Shown here piece after piece: positions 24,448-31,658 of a stretch of DNA of 64,000 nucleotides. Where the stretch lies: contig JAMPDA010000001.1 of NCBI GenBank assembly GCA_023665905.1, positions 62,001 to 126,000 of the forward strand. The letters run 5' to 3'. The notes under the pieces were generated by a model. That model was given only the letters and a program-made list of their open reading frames with translations. It was not told the origin of the DNA and did not search any database. Position 1 is the first letter of the stretch. Each line of letters begins with the position of its first letter. This DNA is from Roseburia sp. (GTDB taxonomy: Bacteria > Bacillota > Clostridia > Christensenellales > Pumilibacteraceae). A program made the translations under genes and the position numbers.

Positions 24448-24959
24448 CTTCGGCGCCGTAAGACGGAATAGGCGAAAACAAGCTCAGTAAGGGAAACGCC
24501 GCAGTTGAGCGGACTTGTGGACGGGAGTGATACGGCTTTCGCGATTATGGGGTGGTTTATATTTTTGTTATAGCGCATGAGAAGATCGTGCGATTTTTTT
24601 CCGGTAGTGAATATTCGGTTTATGTTGGGATATGCCGACAGCAACCCTGCGATGTCGTTGTAAGTCACGTTCTTTATTGTGCTGTCGGACGCGCCTATGA
24701 TATCACAACTCGAAATAACGTCCCACAGCGCAATGCCGTTGGACAGTGCAAGCTCTTTGCGCGACGGGATATCGAAGCACGGCTCGCGATCGAAAACGCG
24801 CGCGAGCACGCGCCAAAACCGATTTTGCGGATGCGCGTAGTAAAACTTTTGCTCGGCGGACTTCGGAGAAAGCATAGAGCCGAGCACGAGCGTATCGCAC
24901 CGCTCGTCGATAAGCGGCGGAACTTCGTCGTGTTTCGCGTTTCTGTATGTTGTTTGCAT
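24405..24959 (-). CDS. DNA-deoxyinosine/uracil glycosylase family protein
   Basis: A 184-residue member of the uracil-DNA glycosylase superfamily. TLVLGSMLSPKSAEQKFYYA then HPQNRFWRVLARVF is the family-6 (hypoxanthine-DNA glycosylase) N-terminal motif, GIALWDVISSC follows, and the C-terminal AVSLPSTSPLN corresponds to the minor-groove loop. It removes deaminated bases from DNA. The gene is convergent with the HD gene, overlapping its 3' end by 43 bases. Confidence 0.88.
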   Translation of the reverse strand: MQTTYRNAKHDEVPPLIDERCDTLVLGSMLSPKSAEQKFYYAHPQNRFWRVLARVFDREPCFDIPSRKELALSNGIALWDVISSCDIIGASDSTIKNVTYNDIAGLLSAYPNINRIFTTGKKSHDLLMRYNKNINHPIIAKAVSLPSTSPLNCGVSLTELVFAYSVLRRRSHTSSPSALPNILT

Positions 24960-24997
24960 GGTATTTATAAAATAAATATATTCGTTGATGATTTAGA

Positions 24998-25035
24998 AGA
25001 AAAATCGGCAAACCCGTTGCGTGTTTGCCGATTTT
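24998..25035 (-). terminator. Terminator of tRNA-Lys
   Basis: A perfect 13-bp stem AAAATCGGCAAAC (25001-25013) / GTTTGCCGATTTT (25023-25035) with T-rich flanks on the minus strand. Confidence 0.85.
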
Positions 25036-25110
25036 GGTACACCATCAGAGACTCGAACTCTGGACCCACTGATTAAGAGTCAGTTGCTCTACCAACTGAG
25101 CTAATGGTGC
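25035..25110 (-). tRNA. tRNA-Lys (anticodon CTT)
   Basis: Minus strand GCACCAT/ATGGTGT-type acceptor, GCTCAGTTGGTAGAGC D arm, loop CTCTTAA (anticodon CTT), GTTCGAGTC T loop and encoded CCA. 76 bases. Confidence 0.95.
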
Positions 25111-25124
25111 ATAAGAGCATAGTT

Positions 25125-25153
25125 ATATTATCACAGCCGAAAGAAGATGTCAA
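25125..25153 (-). promoter_or_regulatory. Promoter of tRNA-Lys
   Basis: Minus strand TTGACA (25148-25153), 17-base spacer, TAATAT (25125-25130). Confidence 0.8.
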
Positions 25154-25253
25154 GGATTTTTCGGCAGATATGAAAATTTTGTGCGGCGCAATTTAAAAAA
25201 TGCCCGATAGCGGTAGCGCCTTTAAAAAAATTTTTGAAATAGGTTATTTTTTG

Positions 25254-25282
25254 TTGACAAAATAAAAATCATGTAGTATAGT
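25254..25282 (+). promoter_or_regulatory. Promoter of the four-tRNA operon
   Basis: TTGACA (25254-25259), 17-base spacer, TATAGT (25277-25282). Confidence 0.85.
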
Positions 25283-25307
25283 ATTTAAGCTAAAGTTGCG
25301 GCTTTAG

Positions 25308-25384
25308 GGACCTTTAGCTCAGTTGGTTAGAGCAACCGGCTCATAACCGGTTTGTCCGGGGTTCAAGTCCCTGAAGGTCCACCA
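25308..25384 (+). tRNA. tRNA with CAT anticodon (Met or Ile2)
   Basis: GGACCTT/AAGGTCC acceptor, loop CTCATAA with anticodon CAT, CCA encoded. The body could be elongator tRNA-Met or the lysidine-modified tRNA-Ile2; the two cannot be told apart safely by eye. Confidence 0.92.
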
Positions 25385-25387
25385 TGT

Positions 25388-25464
25388 GGCCCGGTAGTAC
25401 AGATGGTTAGTACGCCAGCCTGTCACGCTGGAGGTCGAGGGTTCAAGTCCCTTCCGGGTCGCCA
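25388..25464 (+). tRNA. tRNA-Asp (anticodon GTC)
   Basis: GGCCCGG/CCGGGTC acceptor, CCAGC/GCTGG anticodon stem with loop CTGTCAC, CCA encoded; three bases after the preceding tRNA. Confidence 0.95.
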
Positions 25465-25470
25465 AATCTT

Positions 25471-25546
25471 GCCTCGGTAGCTCAGTCGGTAGAGCAAGGG
25501 ACTGAAAATCCCTGTGTCGGTGGTTCGATTCCGCCCCGAGGCACCA
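25471..25546 (+). tRNA. tRNA-Phe (anticodon GAA)
   Basis: GCCTCGG/CCGAGGC acceptor, loop CTGAAAA, GGTTCGATTCC T arm, CCA encoded. Confidence 0.95.
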
Positions 25547-25559
25547 CAATCTACTTTGC

Positions 25560-25635
25560 GCCGAAGTAGCTCAATCGGTAGAGCAACTGACTTGTAATCA
25601 GTAGGTTGCGGGTTCGAGTCCCATCTTCGGCTCCA
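25560..25635 (+). tRNA. tRNA-Thr (anticodon TGT)
   Basis: GCCGAAG/CTTCGGC acceptor, loop CTTGTAA, GGTTCGAGTCC T arm, discriminator T, CCA encoded. Confidence 0.95.
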
Positions 25636-25664
25636 ATATTCAACGCTATCGCGCATGAAACAAG

Positions 25665-25704
25665 ATCACCTTTCAAGTTTTTCGAAAGGTGATTTTCCGT
25701 TTTG
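25665..25704 (+). terminator. Terminator of the tRNA operon
   Basis: ATCACCTTTC (25665-25674) pairs perfectly with GAAAGGTGAT (25684-25693), followed by a T-rich tail. Confidence 0.85.
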
Positions 25705-25736
25705 TAAAACATATGCGGTCAAATGCTCGAAATAGA

Positions 25737-25765
25737 TTGATTTTTGTAAAAACTTACTGTATAAT
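25737..25765 (+). promoter_or_regulatory. Promoter of the FNT channel gene
   Basis: TTGATT (25737-25742), 17-base spacer, TATAAT (25760-25765). The leader contains a TGCGTTA...TAACGCA stem that ends just before the AAGGA ribosome site. Confidence 0.75.
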
Positions 25766-25826
25766 GTATTTTGCGTTATGGATAGGCATGTGTGCAATTA
25801 TTGTTTGTAACGCATAAGGAAACGAA

Positions 25827-26630
25827 GTGAACAGTTCGAAGGATATAGCGGAAGGGTACAAAACCGTCGCCCAAAATAAAACGTCCACAGTATGGTATAA
25901 GCTGCTTATTTTAGGAGCGCTCGCCGGAGCGTTTATCGCGTTCGGCGGCGCGCTTTCGACGTTTGCGGCGACGTATGCTTCGAGCGACGCCGCGACGCTC
26001 GTAAAAGGCGCGGTGTTTCCTGTCGGACTTATTCTCATTGTCATTTGCGGCGCGGAGCTGTTTACTGGCGATTGCCTTTTGATAGCGCCGCTAATCAATA
26101 AAGACGTAAAGCTTTTGCCGACGCTAAAGACGCTCGGCTTGGCGTATATCGGGAATTTTATCGGCGCTGTTCTTATTGCCGTTCTTGTGGTCTACAGCCA
26201 TTCGATGTCGGAGAGCGTGGCGGAGGCATGCGTAGCCGTGGCGCGCAATAAGAGCGCCATGAATTTCGGATATGCCATGCTCCGCGGTATACTTTGCAAT
26301 ATGCTCGTCTGCCTTGCGGTGTGGGGAGCTATGGCGAGCAAGAGCGCCGGCGGCAAGATACTCGTTGTGTATCTGCCTGTCTTTGCGTTTGTCGTTTGCG
26401 GCTTCGAGCACAGTGTCGCAAACATGTACTATCAGATATCCGGACTTATTGCGTCCGCGGAGTACGGCATCGCTGCCGGCGGACTGAATTTCGGCAACAG
26501 TCTGCTGTACTGCCTGTTGCCGTCCACACTCGGCAATATTATCGGCGGCGCACTCATCGCCGTAGCGTACTATGCCGTTTATTTCAGGCGTAAAGAGCCC
26601 AAAAACCCTGACATTGCGCCCAATACATAA
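25827..26630 (+). CDS. Formate/nitrite transporter (FNT) family channel
   Basis: A 267-residue membrane channel with six hydrophobic segments. LILGALAGAFIAFGGALSTF, the VICGAELFTGDCL loop and the GNFIGA and LRGILCNMLVCLAVW signatures identify FocA/NirC-type pentameric channels for formate, nitrite or similar small anions. A conserved GFEHSVANMYY supplies the central His. Start GTG 25827 with AAGGA upstream. Formate export would fit a fermentative lifestyle; substrate not certain. Confidence 0.93.
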   Translation: MNSSKDIAEGYKTVAQNKTSTVWYKLLILGALAGAFIAFGGALSTFAATYASSDAATLVKGAVFPVGLILIVICGAELFTGDCLLIAPLINKDVKLLPTLKTLGLAYIGNFIGAVLIAVLVVYSHSMSESVAEACVAVARNKSAMNFGYAMLRGILCNMLVCLAVWGAMASKSAGGKILVVYLPVFAFVVCGFEHSVANMYYQISGLIASAEYGIAAGGLNFGNSLLYCLLPSTLGNIIGGALIAVAYYAVYFRRKEPKNPDIAPNT

Positions 26631-26646
26631 TATAAATAGGTGAGAT

Positions 26647-27501
26647 ATGATCAAAATTCTCGTTGACTCCGCATCGGATATAGACGAATGTGAAGCGGCA
26701 CGGCTCGGTGTGAGCCTCATTCCCATGTCGATACGCTTCGGCGACAAAGAATATGCGGACGGCGTTGATCTGTCGCACCGTGAATTTTTTGAAAAGCTGA
26801 TAGAAAGCGACGAGTTGCCTCAGACAAGCCAAATAAACGACGCGCGTTTCGAGGAGCGTTTTGCGGAGCTGACGAAAAACGGCGACGACGTTATAGCTAT
26901 AGTCATTTCGTCCAAACTTTCAGGCACATATGAATGTGCTTGCCGCGCGGCGGAAAGGTTCGGAGGGCGAGTGCGCGTAGTGGACAGCCTCAACGCGAGC
27001 GCCGGCGAGCGCATTTTGTGCATGTATGCCGTAAAGCTCGTAAATGAAGGTTTGCTCGACATTGACGGCGCGGTCGCCCGTTTAGAGGAAAAGAAGGCGG
27101 ATATTCGTTTTCTGGCGTTGCTCGGTACGCTCGAATACTTGAAAAAAGGCGGACGCATTTCCGCCGCGGTGGCTGTCGCAGGCGAGTTGTTTTCCATAAA
27201 GCCCGTTATTTCCGTGTCCAACGGCGAGATAAAAATGCTCGGGAAGGCTATGGGCTCCAGACGCGGCAGCAACCTTTTGACTAAGTTCGTAGATCGGTTC
27301 GGCGTGAACTTCGATATGCCGTACGCGCTTGTTTACTCGGGACTGAACGACGAGCTTTTGCGCAAGTATATAAGCGACAGCGAAAGACTGTGGTCCGGGA
27401 AAGCCGAGGGCCTGCCGTCGTATATGTTAGGCAGCACCGTCGGCACGCACATAGGTCCGGGCGCTATCGGAGTGGCGTTTTTTGCGGAGCACGGCGACTG
27501 A
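26647..27501 (+). CDS. DegV-family fatty-acid-binding protein
   Basis: A 284-residue two-domain protein. KILVDSASDIDECEAARLGV, IPMSIRFGDKEYADGVDL, LPQTSQ with the lipid-contacting Ser, and FLALLGTLEYLKKGGRI are DegV hallmarks. Family members (FakB in staphylococci) bind a fatty acid and present it to the FakA kinase; no fakA is in this window. AGGTGAG precedes the ATG, 16 bases after the FNT gene. Confidence 0.93.
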   Translation: MIKILVDSASDIDECEAARLGVSLIPMSIRFGDKEYADGVDLSHREFFEKLIESDELPQTSQINDARFEERFAELTKNGDDVIAIVISSKLSGTYECACRAAERFGGRVRVVDSLNASAGERILCMYAVKLVNEGLLDIDGAVARLEEKKADIRFLALLGTLEYLKKGGRISAAVAVAGELFSIKPVISVSNGEIKMLGKAMGSRRGSNLLTKFVDRFGVNFDMPYALVYSGLNDELLRKYISDSERLWSGKAEGLPSYMLGSTVGTHIGPGAIGVAFFAEHGD

Positions 27502-27575
27502 CGCGGTCTTGCGCAAAGGCGCGATCGTCCGTTACATAAATTCGTTCTATATCGATCGAAGCGGTGCGTTTACGG

Positions 27576-27604
27576 TTGACATAGCGTCGATTTAGAGCTA
27601 AAAT
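27576..27604 (+). promoter_or_regulatory. Promoter of the preQ1 riboswitch transcript
   Basis: TTGACA (27576-27581), 17-base spacer, TAAAAT (27599-27604). The expected start near 27611 coincides with the first base of the aptamer. Confidence 0.85.
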
Positions 27605-27610
27605 ATACAT

Positions 27611-27660
27611 AGGCAGTTCGTAACCATCCTGCCTTGCTTACGCAAAAACAAAACTAAGGA
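27611..27660 (+). ncRNA. preQ1-I riboswitch aptamer
   Basis: Stem AGGCAG (27611-27616) / CTGCCT (27629-27634) closes the loop TTCGTAACCATC; a downstream A-rich tail ends ACAAAACTAAGGA (27648-27660). This is the compact H-type pseudoknot layout of preQ1 class I aptamers, in which CC of the loop pairs with GG of the tail. The downstream genes (radical SAM and VUT transporter) belong to queuosine salvage, which supports the ligand call. The next two entries show how it switches transcription. Confidence 0.85.
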
Positions 27661-27679
27661 GTAAAGGGCATATCGTATC

Positions 27680-27697
27680 ATGCCTCCGCGTCCTTAG
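27680..27697 (+). CDS. Possible five-codon leader ORF (MPPRP)
   Basis: ATG 27680 to TAG 27695-27697, downstream of AAGGAG (27657-27662) and AAAGGG (27663-27668). Its stop codon overlaps an in-frame GTG (27697) that would extend the radical SAM gene by six codons, and it lies in the terminator arm. May couple translation to the riboswitch; may also be chance. Confidence 0.25.
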   Translation: MPPRP

Positions 27698-27714
27698 TGA
27701 CGCGGTTTTGTTTT
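27686..27714 (+). terminator. Riboswitch-controlled terminator
   Basis: CCGCGTC (27686-27692) / GACGCGG (27699-27705), loop CTTAGT, tail TTTTGTTTT (27706-27714). TCCTTAGT (27691-27698) in this hairpin is the perfect complement of ACTAAGGA (27653-27660) in the aptamer tail, so the two structures exclude each other. Ligand binding would hide ACTAAGGA and let the terminator form. Confidence 0.85.
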
Positions 27715-28416
27715 ATGAACAGATATTCGGTCATCAACGAGAAGAACAGGCGCGAGATCGTGCTTTTGCGTGGCAGCGGTTGCGCATACAAAAAGTGCAG
27801 GTTTTGCGATTATCATACCGATAGCGGCGCCGACGTAAACGCCAACTACGCGATAAATTCCGAAGCGCTTGAAAAAGTGACGGGCGAGTTCGGCGATCTG
27901 GAAGTCATCAACAGCGGATCGGTATTCGAGCTCGACGGTCGGACGCTCGAGTTAATCAAAAAGGTGTGTGCGGCGCGCGGCATAGGCACTATCCATTTCG
28001 AGGCGCACTACATGTATCGGAATAGGATAGTGGCGCTTCGGCGCGAGTTTTCCGACTTCGACATAAAAATGAAGCTCGGGCTCGAAACGTTCGATCGCGA
28101 TCTTCGAGAGAACGTTTTGAAAAAGGGTATACCAGAAACCAATCCGCGTATCATCGGCAAACATTTCGACGAGGCGAATTTTCTGTTCGGCATTGCAGGG
28201 CAGACCGCTCGATCTATGCTGTACGACATCGAAACGGGTCTTAAGTTTTTCGAGCGCATTTGTGTAAACATCATGTGCGAAAATTCGACCGCCGTTGCGC
28301 CGAACGCAGACGTAATATCGTGTTTTATGCGCGAGGTCTATCCTCGGTACAAGGACGATCAAAGGGTCGATATACTTTTGCGCAATACCGATTTCGGCGT
28401 GGGAGGACTTGCATGA
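27715..28416 (+). CDS. Radical SAM enzyme, queuine-lyase (QueL)-like
   Basis: A 233-residue radical SAM protein. The cluster motif is GSGCAYKKCRFCDYH near residue 27 (C-x4-C-x2-C spacing rather than the usual CxxxCxxC), followed by VINSGSVFELD and LGLETFDRDLRENVLKKGIP. The preQ1 riboswitch in front and the VUT-family transporter behind place it in queuosine salvage, and a non-canonical radical SAM enzyme (QueL) that converts queuine to preQ1 is known from Clostridioides difficile; identity is inferred from context. ATG 27715 directly follows the terminator T tract and has no ribosome site; GTG 27697 is the alternative start. Confidence 0.75.
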   Translation: MNRYSVINEKNRREIVLLRGSGCAYKKCRFCDYHTDSGADVNANYAINSEALEKVTGEFGDLEVINSGSVFELDGRTLELIKKVCAARGIGTIHFEAHYMYRNRIVALRREFSDFDIKMKLGLETFDRDLRENVLKKGIPETNPRIIGKHFDEANFLFGIAGQTARSMLYDIETGLKFFERICVNIMCENSTAVAPNADVISCFMREVYPRYKDDQRVDILLRNTDFGVGGLA

Positions 28417-29153
28417 ACGAATTGCTTTTGTTGTGCTCGATAGTTTTTACATACGGCGCGGCGCTGCTCGCATATAAGCTATTCGGCAAATCGGGACTGT
28501 ACTGCATGACCGCGCTTGCGTCGGTGTTTGCGAACATAGAGGTGTTGATACTCGTCAAGGCTTTCGGCGTGGAACAGACGCTCGGAAACGTGCTTTTTGC
28601 AGTTACGTTTTTGATAACCGACATACTGTCCGAGTGCGAGGGCAAAAGATCCGCCGAAAAAGCGGTGTGGATAGGCGTGTCTTCGTCGCTGTTCTTTTTG
28701 GGCATATCGCAGAGCTGGCTGCTGTACGTGCCGAACGGCGGAACCGAAACTATGGACGCCTTTTATACGATATTCTCAAATACGCCGAGAATGATAGTGG
28801 CGTCGCTTGCGGTGTACGTAGTCAGTCAGACATTCGACGTTTGGCTCTATCACAAATGGTGGGCGTTTACGGAAAAGAAATTCGGGAGCAAGCGCCGCTT
28901 TCTGTGGCTTCGCAACAACGGTTCGACGCTTGTCAGCCAGTTTTTGAACTCGTTTTTATTCACGCTTGCGGCGTTCTACGGAACGTACGACATGCCGACG
29001 CTGATGTCGATATTCGCTTTCGGGTACGTGATATTCATATTTACGTCGCTGCTCGATACGCCCGTCGTGTATCTTGCGCGGCGTATAAAAGACGGCAAAA
29101 TGCGCGCTCTGCCGCTTGACGGCGCTTTCGTCGGCGATAAGGTTGACAATTAA
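28413..29153 (+). CDS. VUT/YhhQ-family queuosine precursor transporter
   Basis: A 246-residue membrane protein with six to seven hydrophobic segments. GNVLFAVTFLITDILSECEG near residue 60, FDVWLYHKWWAFTE near residue 142 and LWLRNNGSTLVSQFLNSFLF near residue 170 are signature blocks of the VUT family, whose E. coli member YhhQ imports preQ0/preQ1. The ATG overlaps the radical SAM stop codon by four bases, so both are under the riboswitch. Confidence 0.93.
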   Translation: MNELLLLCSIVFTYGAALLAYKLFGKSGLYCMTALASVFANIEVLILVKAFGVEQTLGNVLFAVTFLITDILSECEGKRSAEKAVWIGVSSSLFFLGISQSWLLYVPNGGTETMDAFYTIFSNTPRMIVASLAVYVVSQTFDVWLYHKWWAFTEKKFGSKRRFLWLRNNGSTLVSQFLNSFLFTLAAFYGTYDMPTLMSIFAFGYVIFIFTSLLDTPVVYLARRIKDGKMRALPLDGAFVGDKVDN

Positions 29154-29172
29154 CAGCCGTTCGTTGTAATAT
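29143..29172 (+). promoter_or_regulatory. Possible promoter of the 280-residue orphan
   Basis: TTGACA (29143-29148), 18-base spacer, TAATAT (29167-29172), overlapping the end of the transporter gene. Confidence 0.6.
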
Positions 29173-29187
29173 TTACGCGAGGTAAAC

Positions 29188-30030
29188 ATGTACATCGACG
29201 ATATACCGCTGTATTCCGTACTGAATGAAGTAGAGGAGAGCGTTGCGCGACTGCTGTTAGACGAGAGCGACGTCGCCGAGCTTTTGGGCGCGCGCGAGTA
29301 CGGACTTAAGGATATACGTGATCTTGTCGGCACGGAGTACGAGGATATCATCGACGCTTTTGTTTCCGCAAAGGAAGGCGAGCTCATGCACATGCAGGGC
29401 GTCGTCTTTAAATTTCGCTTGACCGATGCATTTAAAAAGCATTTTATCGCGCGCGGATTGCACGGCATGCTGTATTCGGACGATACGCCGCTTTTGGAAA
29501 ATCTGACGCTTTATAGCGGCGATACTCTGCTGTTTACCTGTCAGTCGCACGAAGTGTTCGATCTGTACGGAATGTTCGAAATTTGCGACGGGTTAGCCGA
29601 AAAGACGCTTGCCGCGGCGCGCGGCGCAATAGAACGGTCTGCGCTGTACGCGCCCATGAAAGAGGTGTACAACAGGATATGCGCGCGCCCGAAACGTCGC
29701 ATAAAGAAGGAAACGGATATCTTGCTCGATCTTCATTGCTATGTGGACAGAGCAAAGCGGCAGTGGTTTTATCAAGCGCCGATGTACGAATGTACTTTCG
29801 AGCGATACAAAAAGATAGCCGAGGACTATCTTTCCGCCGAAGCTTATGCCGTACTTTCCGCCGCGCAGTCTTTCGAAGATCTGCAACCGTGCGAAGTTCC
29901 GCACACTGCAGAAGACGTTATGTCGGGCAATTACGGCGGAACGCAGTTTTTGCTCACTGACAGTTATTCGCGGATAAGAAAAGAGCTGTGTATTCTTGAG
30001 TATATTATCGATATGCAAAATTCAGAGTAG
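29188..30030 (+). CDS. Unrecognised 280-residue soluble protein
   Basis: No family recognised. The protein is mostly helical in appearance and rich in Glu, Tyr and Leu, with no signal peptide, membrane segment or obvious catalytic motif; an ARPKRRIKKETD basic patch lies mid-protein (about residue 169). CGAGG precedes ATG 29188. It has its own possible promoter but could also be read through from the queuosine operon. It ends at a strong bidirectional terminator. Confidence 0.7.
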   Translation: MYIDDIPLYSVLNEVEESVARLLLDESDVAELLGAREYGLKDIRDLVGTEYEDIIDAFVSAKEGELMHMQGVVFKFRLTDAFKKHFIARGLHGMLYSDDTPLLENLTLYSGDTLLFTCQSHEVFDLYGMFEICDGLAEKTLAAARGAIERSALYAPMKEVYNRICARPKRRIKKETDILLDLHCYVDRAKRQWFYQAPMYECTFERYKKIAEDYLSAEAYAVLSAAQSFEDLQPCEVPHTAEDVMSGNYGGTQFLLTDSYSRIRKELCILEYIIDMQNSE

Positions 30031-30070
30031 TGGAACGATGTAAGCTGAGATGCGGCAAAATATATGACAC

Positions 30071-30101
30071 GCAAAAAGGGCGCGAGACGCGCCCTTTTTG
30101 C
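30071..30101. terminator. Bidirectional terminator
   Basis: GCAAAAAGGGCGCG (30071-30084) pairs perfectly over 14 bases with CGCGCCCTTTTTGC (30088-30101), loop AGA. The A-tract/T-tract symmetry lets it serve both the + gene before it and tRNA-Gly on the minus strand. Confidence 0.9.
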
Positions 30102-30105
30102 CTTT

Positions 30106-30180
30106 TGGAGCGGAAGACGAGATTCGAACCCGCGACCCTCACCTTGGCAAGGTGATGCTCTACCCCTGAGCCACTTCCGC
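30106..30180 (-). tRNA. tRNA-Gly (anticodon GCC)
   Basis: Minus strand GCGGAAG/CTTCCGC acceptor, GGCTCAGGGGTAGAGC D arm, CACCTTGCCAAGGTG anticodon arm (GCC), GGTTCGAATCT T arm, CCA encoded. 75 bases. Confidence 0.95.
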
Positions 30181-30207
30181 ATAATATTATGTTGTTAGTT
30201 AGTGTGG

Positions 30208-30252
30208 CTTTCGGCACCTCGGTAAGGCGATGGTCCCCTGAGCCACTTCCGC
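30208..30252 (-). pseudogene. Truncated tRNA-Gly copy
   Basis: Minus strand from 30252: GCGGAAGTGGCTCAGGGG is identical to the 5' 18 bases of tRNA-Gly; three to six bases are then lost and the anticodon arm is altered (CGCCTTACCGAGGTG, anticodon position ACC). No T arm or 3' acceptor strand follows. It lies between the tRNA-Gly promoter and the intact gene, so it would be transcribed in the precursor. Confidence 0.75.
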
Positions 30253-30286
30253 ATATAAAACAGTTTTGCTCCAAAAGAGCATAGTT

Positions 30287-30316
30287 AATATAGCACGACA
30301 CGGTATGTTATGTCAA
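30287..30316 (-). promoter_or_regulatory. Promoter of tRNA-Gly
   Basis: Minus strand TTGACA (30311-30316), 18-base spacer, TATATT (30287-30292). Confidence 0.75.
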
Positions 30317-30355
30317 GCATTTTTAATTAAAAATCGGTTATTTACTTAAAAATGT

Positions 30356-30384
30356 TTGACATATGTGATCGGATAGGTTATAAT
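30356..30384 (+). promoter_or_regulatory. Consensus promoter of rpmF
   Basis: TTGACA (30356-30361), 17-base spacer, TATAAT (30379-30384), divergent from the tRNA-Gly promoter. Confidence 0.9.
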
Positions 30385-30410
30385 TTGATTGTAACACAAG
30401 GAGGTGGATC

Positions 30411-30599
30411 ATGGCTGTCCCCAAGCATAAAACATCTAAGCAGCGTACGCATACGCGCGGATCGCAGTGGAAGCTGTCGGCGCCGAATCTCGTTGAATGC
30501 AAACATTGCAATCAGCTTATTCAGTCGCACCGTGTGTGCCCTAATTGCGGCTACTACGACGGCGAAGAAAAGATCGTAAAAAATCTGAACAACGACTGA
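30411..30599 (+). CDS. rpmF: 50S ribosomal protein L32
   Basis: Component of the large ribosomal subunit, 62 residues. Starts MAVPKHKTSKQRTHTRGSQW; the C-terminal half has the zinc ribbon CKHCNQ and CPNCGYY (C+ form, all four Cys present). AAGGAGGTGG at 30398-30407 is a near-perfect ribosome site. rpmF directly upstream of plsX is conserved across many bacteria. Confidence 0.97.
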   Translation: MAVPKHKTSKQRTHTRGSQWKLSAPNLVECKHCNQLIQSHRVCPNCGYYDGEEKIVKNLNND

Positions 30600-30603
30600 A
30601 AAT

Positions 30604-30630
30604 TACCCCGTTCAACGGGGTATATTTTTT
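30604..30630 (+). terminator. Intercistronic stem-loop between rpmF and plsX
   Basis: TACCCCG (30604-30610) / CGGGGTA (30616-30622) and a TTTTTT run (30625-30630), 15 bases before the plsX start. Likely a partial terminator that makes rpmF more abundant than plsX. Confidence 0.75.
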
Positions 30631-30644
30631 GGTAAAGAGGTAAC

Positions 30645-31658
30645 ATGAAAGTTATTGTCGATATCGGCGGTTGCGACACGCCCGAAAAGATGGTGGCAGG
30701 CGCGGTCAATGCCGCCAAAGCGCACGGCGATTATACCGTGGTGTTGGTCGGCGACGCCGATTTTATAAACGGCCGCTTAGGTGACAAAAAGCCGAAAAAT
30801 ATCGAAGTGGTGCATGCGCCCGACGTTATAACCAACGAGGATTCGCCGACGCACGCCATAAGGCAAAAGCCCGATTCATCGCTCGTAAAGGCTATCTCGC
30901 TGCTCAACGAGTCAGGCGACGCCGTAGGGCTTGTAAGCGGCGGAAGTACGGGCGCGGTGTTGACCGGCGCGACGCTTTTGGTCGGCAGGCTCAAGGGCGT
31001 GCATAGACCGGTGCTCACGTCGCTCATGCCGACGGCTATCGAAGGCAAGGCGGTGTGCATTGCCGATTGCGGCGCCAACGTCGATTCCAAACCGGAGTTC
31101 TTGGCGCAGTTCGCCGTAATGGCGTCTATATATGTAAAAGCCATGTACGGGATAGACAAGCCTAAAGTCGCGCTTTTGTCGGTCGGCACGGAAGATAAAA
31201 AGGGCGACGAGCGCACAAAAGCGACGTTCCCGTTGCTCAAGCAGTTGCCTTTGAATTTCGTGGGGAACATGGAAGCTCGCGACGCGCTCACGGGCGATTA
31301 CGACGTGATAGTTACGGACGGGTTTTCGGGGAACGTGCTTTTAAAGTCCACCGAAGGCACGGCAAAAATGGTAATGGGCAAGCTCAAACAGGCGCTCATG
31401 TCCTCCGCGCTGTCCAAGATCGGCGCGCTGTTTATGAAAAAATCGCTCAAAGCGCTGAAATCGTCCATGAATTATCATGTTTACGGCGGCGGCGCGTTCT
31501 TGGGCGTTAAAAAGCTTGTAGTCAAAATGCACGGCTCGGCGAACGAGGTTTCCACGGAAGCGTCGATTTCCAACATAATCAAAATGCACGAAAACAAGAT
31601 ACTCGAAAGTATCACGGAAGGCATATCCGCCGCTGTCGAGCGCGGAGAAACGGAGTGA
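30645..31658 (+). CDS. plsX: Phosphate acyltransferase PlsX
   Basis: Converts acyl-ACP to acyl-phosphate, the acyl donor for PlsY in phospholipid synthesis; peripheral membrane enzyme. Length 337 is normal. ALVSGGSTGAVL-like LVSGGSTGAVLTGATLLVGR, LMPTAIEGKAVCIADCGANV and VGTEDKKGDERTK are family motifs. GGTAA precedes ATG 30645. The stop codon overlaps the rnc start. Confidence 0.96.
   Translation: MKVIVDIGGCDTPEKMVAGAVNAAKAHGDYTVVLVGDADFINGRLGDKKPKNIEVVHAPDVITNEDSPTHAIRQKPDSSLVKAISLLNESGDAVGLVSGGSTGAVLTGATLLVGRLKGVHRPVLTSLMPTAIEGKAVCIADCGANVDSKPEFLAQFAVMASIYVKAMYGIDKPKVALLSVGTEDKKGDERTKATFPLLKQLPLNFVGNMEARDALTGDYDVIVTDGFSGNVLLKSTEGTAKMVMGKLKQALMSSALSKIGALFMKKSLKALKSSMNYHVYGGGAFLGVKKLVVKMHGSANEVSTEASISNIIKMHENKILESITEGISAAVERGETE

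Noticed and set aside
24552..25076. A 174-codon + strand frame opposite the DNA glycosylase
   Set aside because: It is the antisense shadow of the glycosylase and tRNA-Lys; no ribosome site.
25319..25656. Minus-strand frames across the tRNA operon
   Set aside because: They are antisense to four good tRNA genes, and their peptides are the familiar antisense-tRNA translations.
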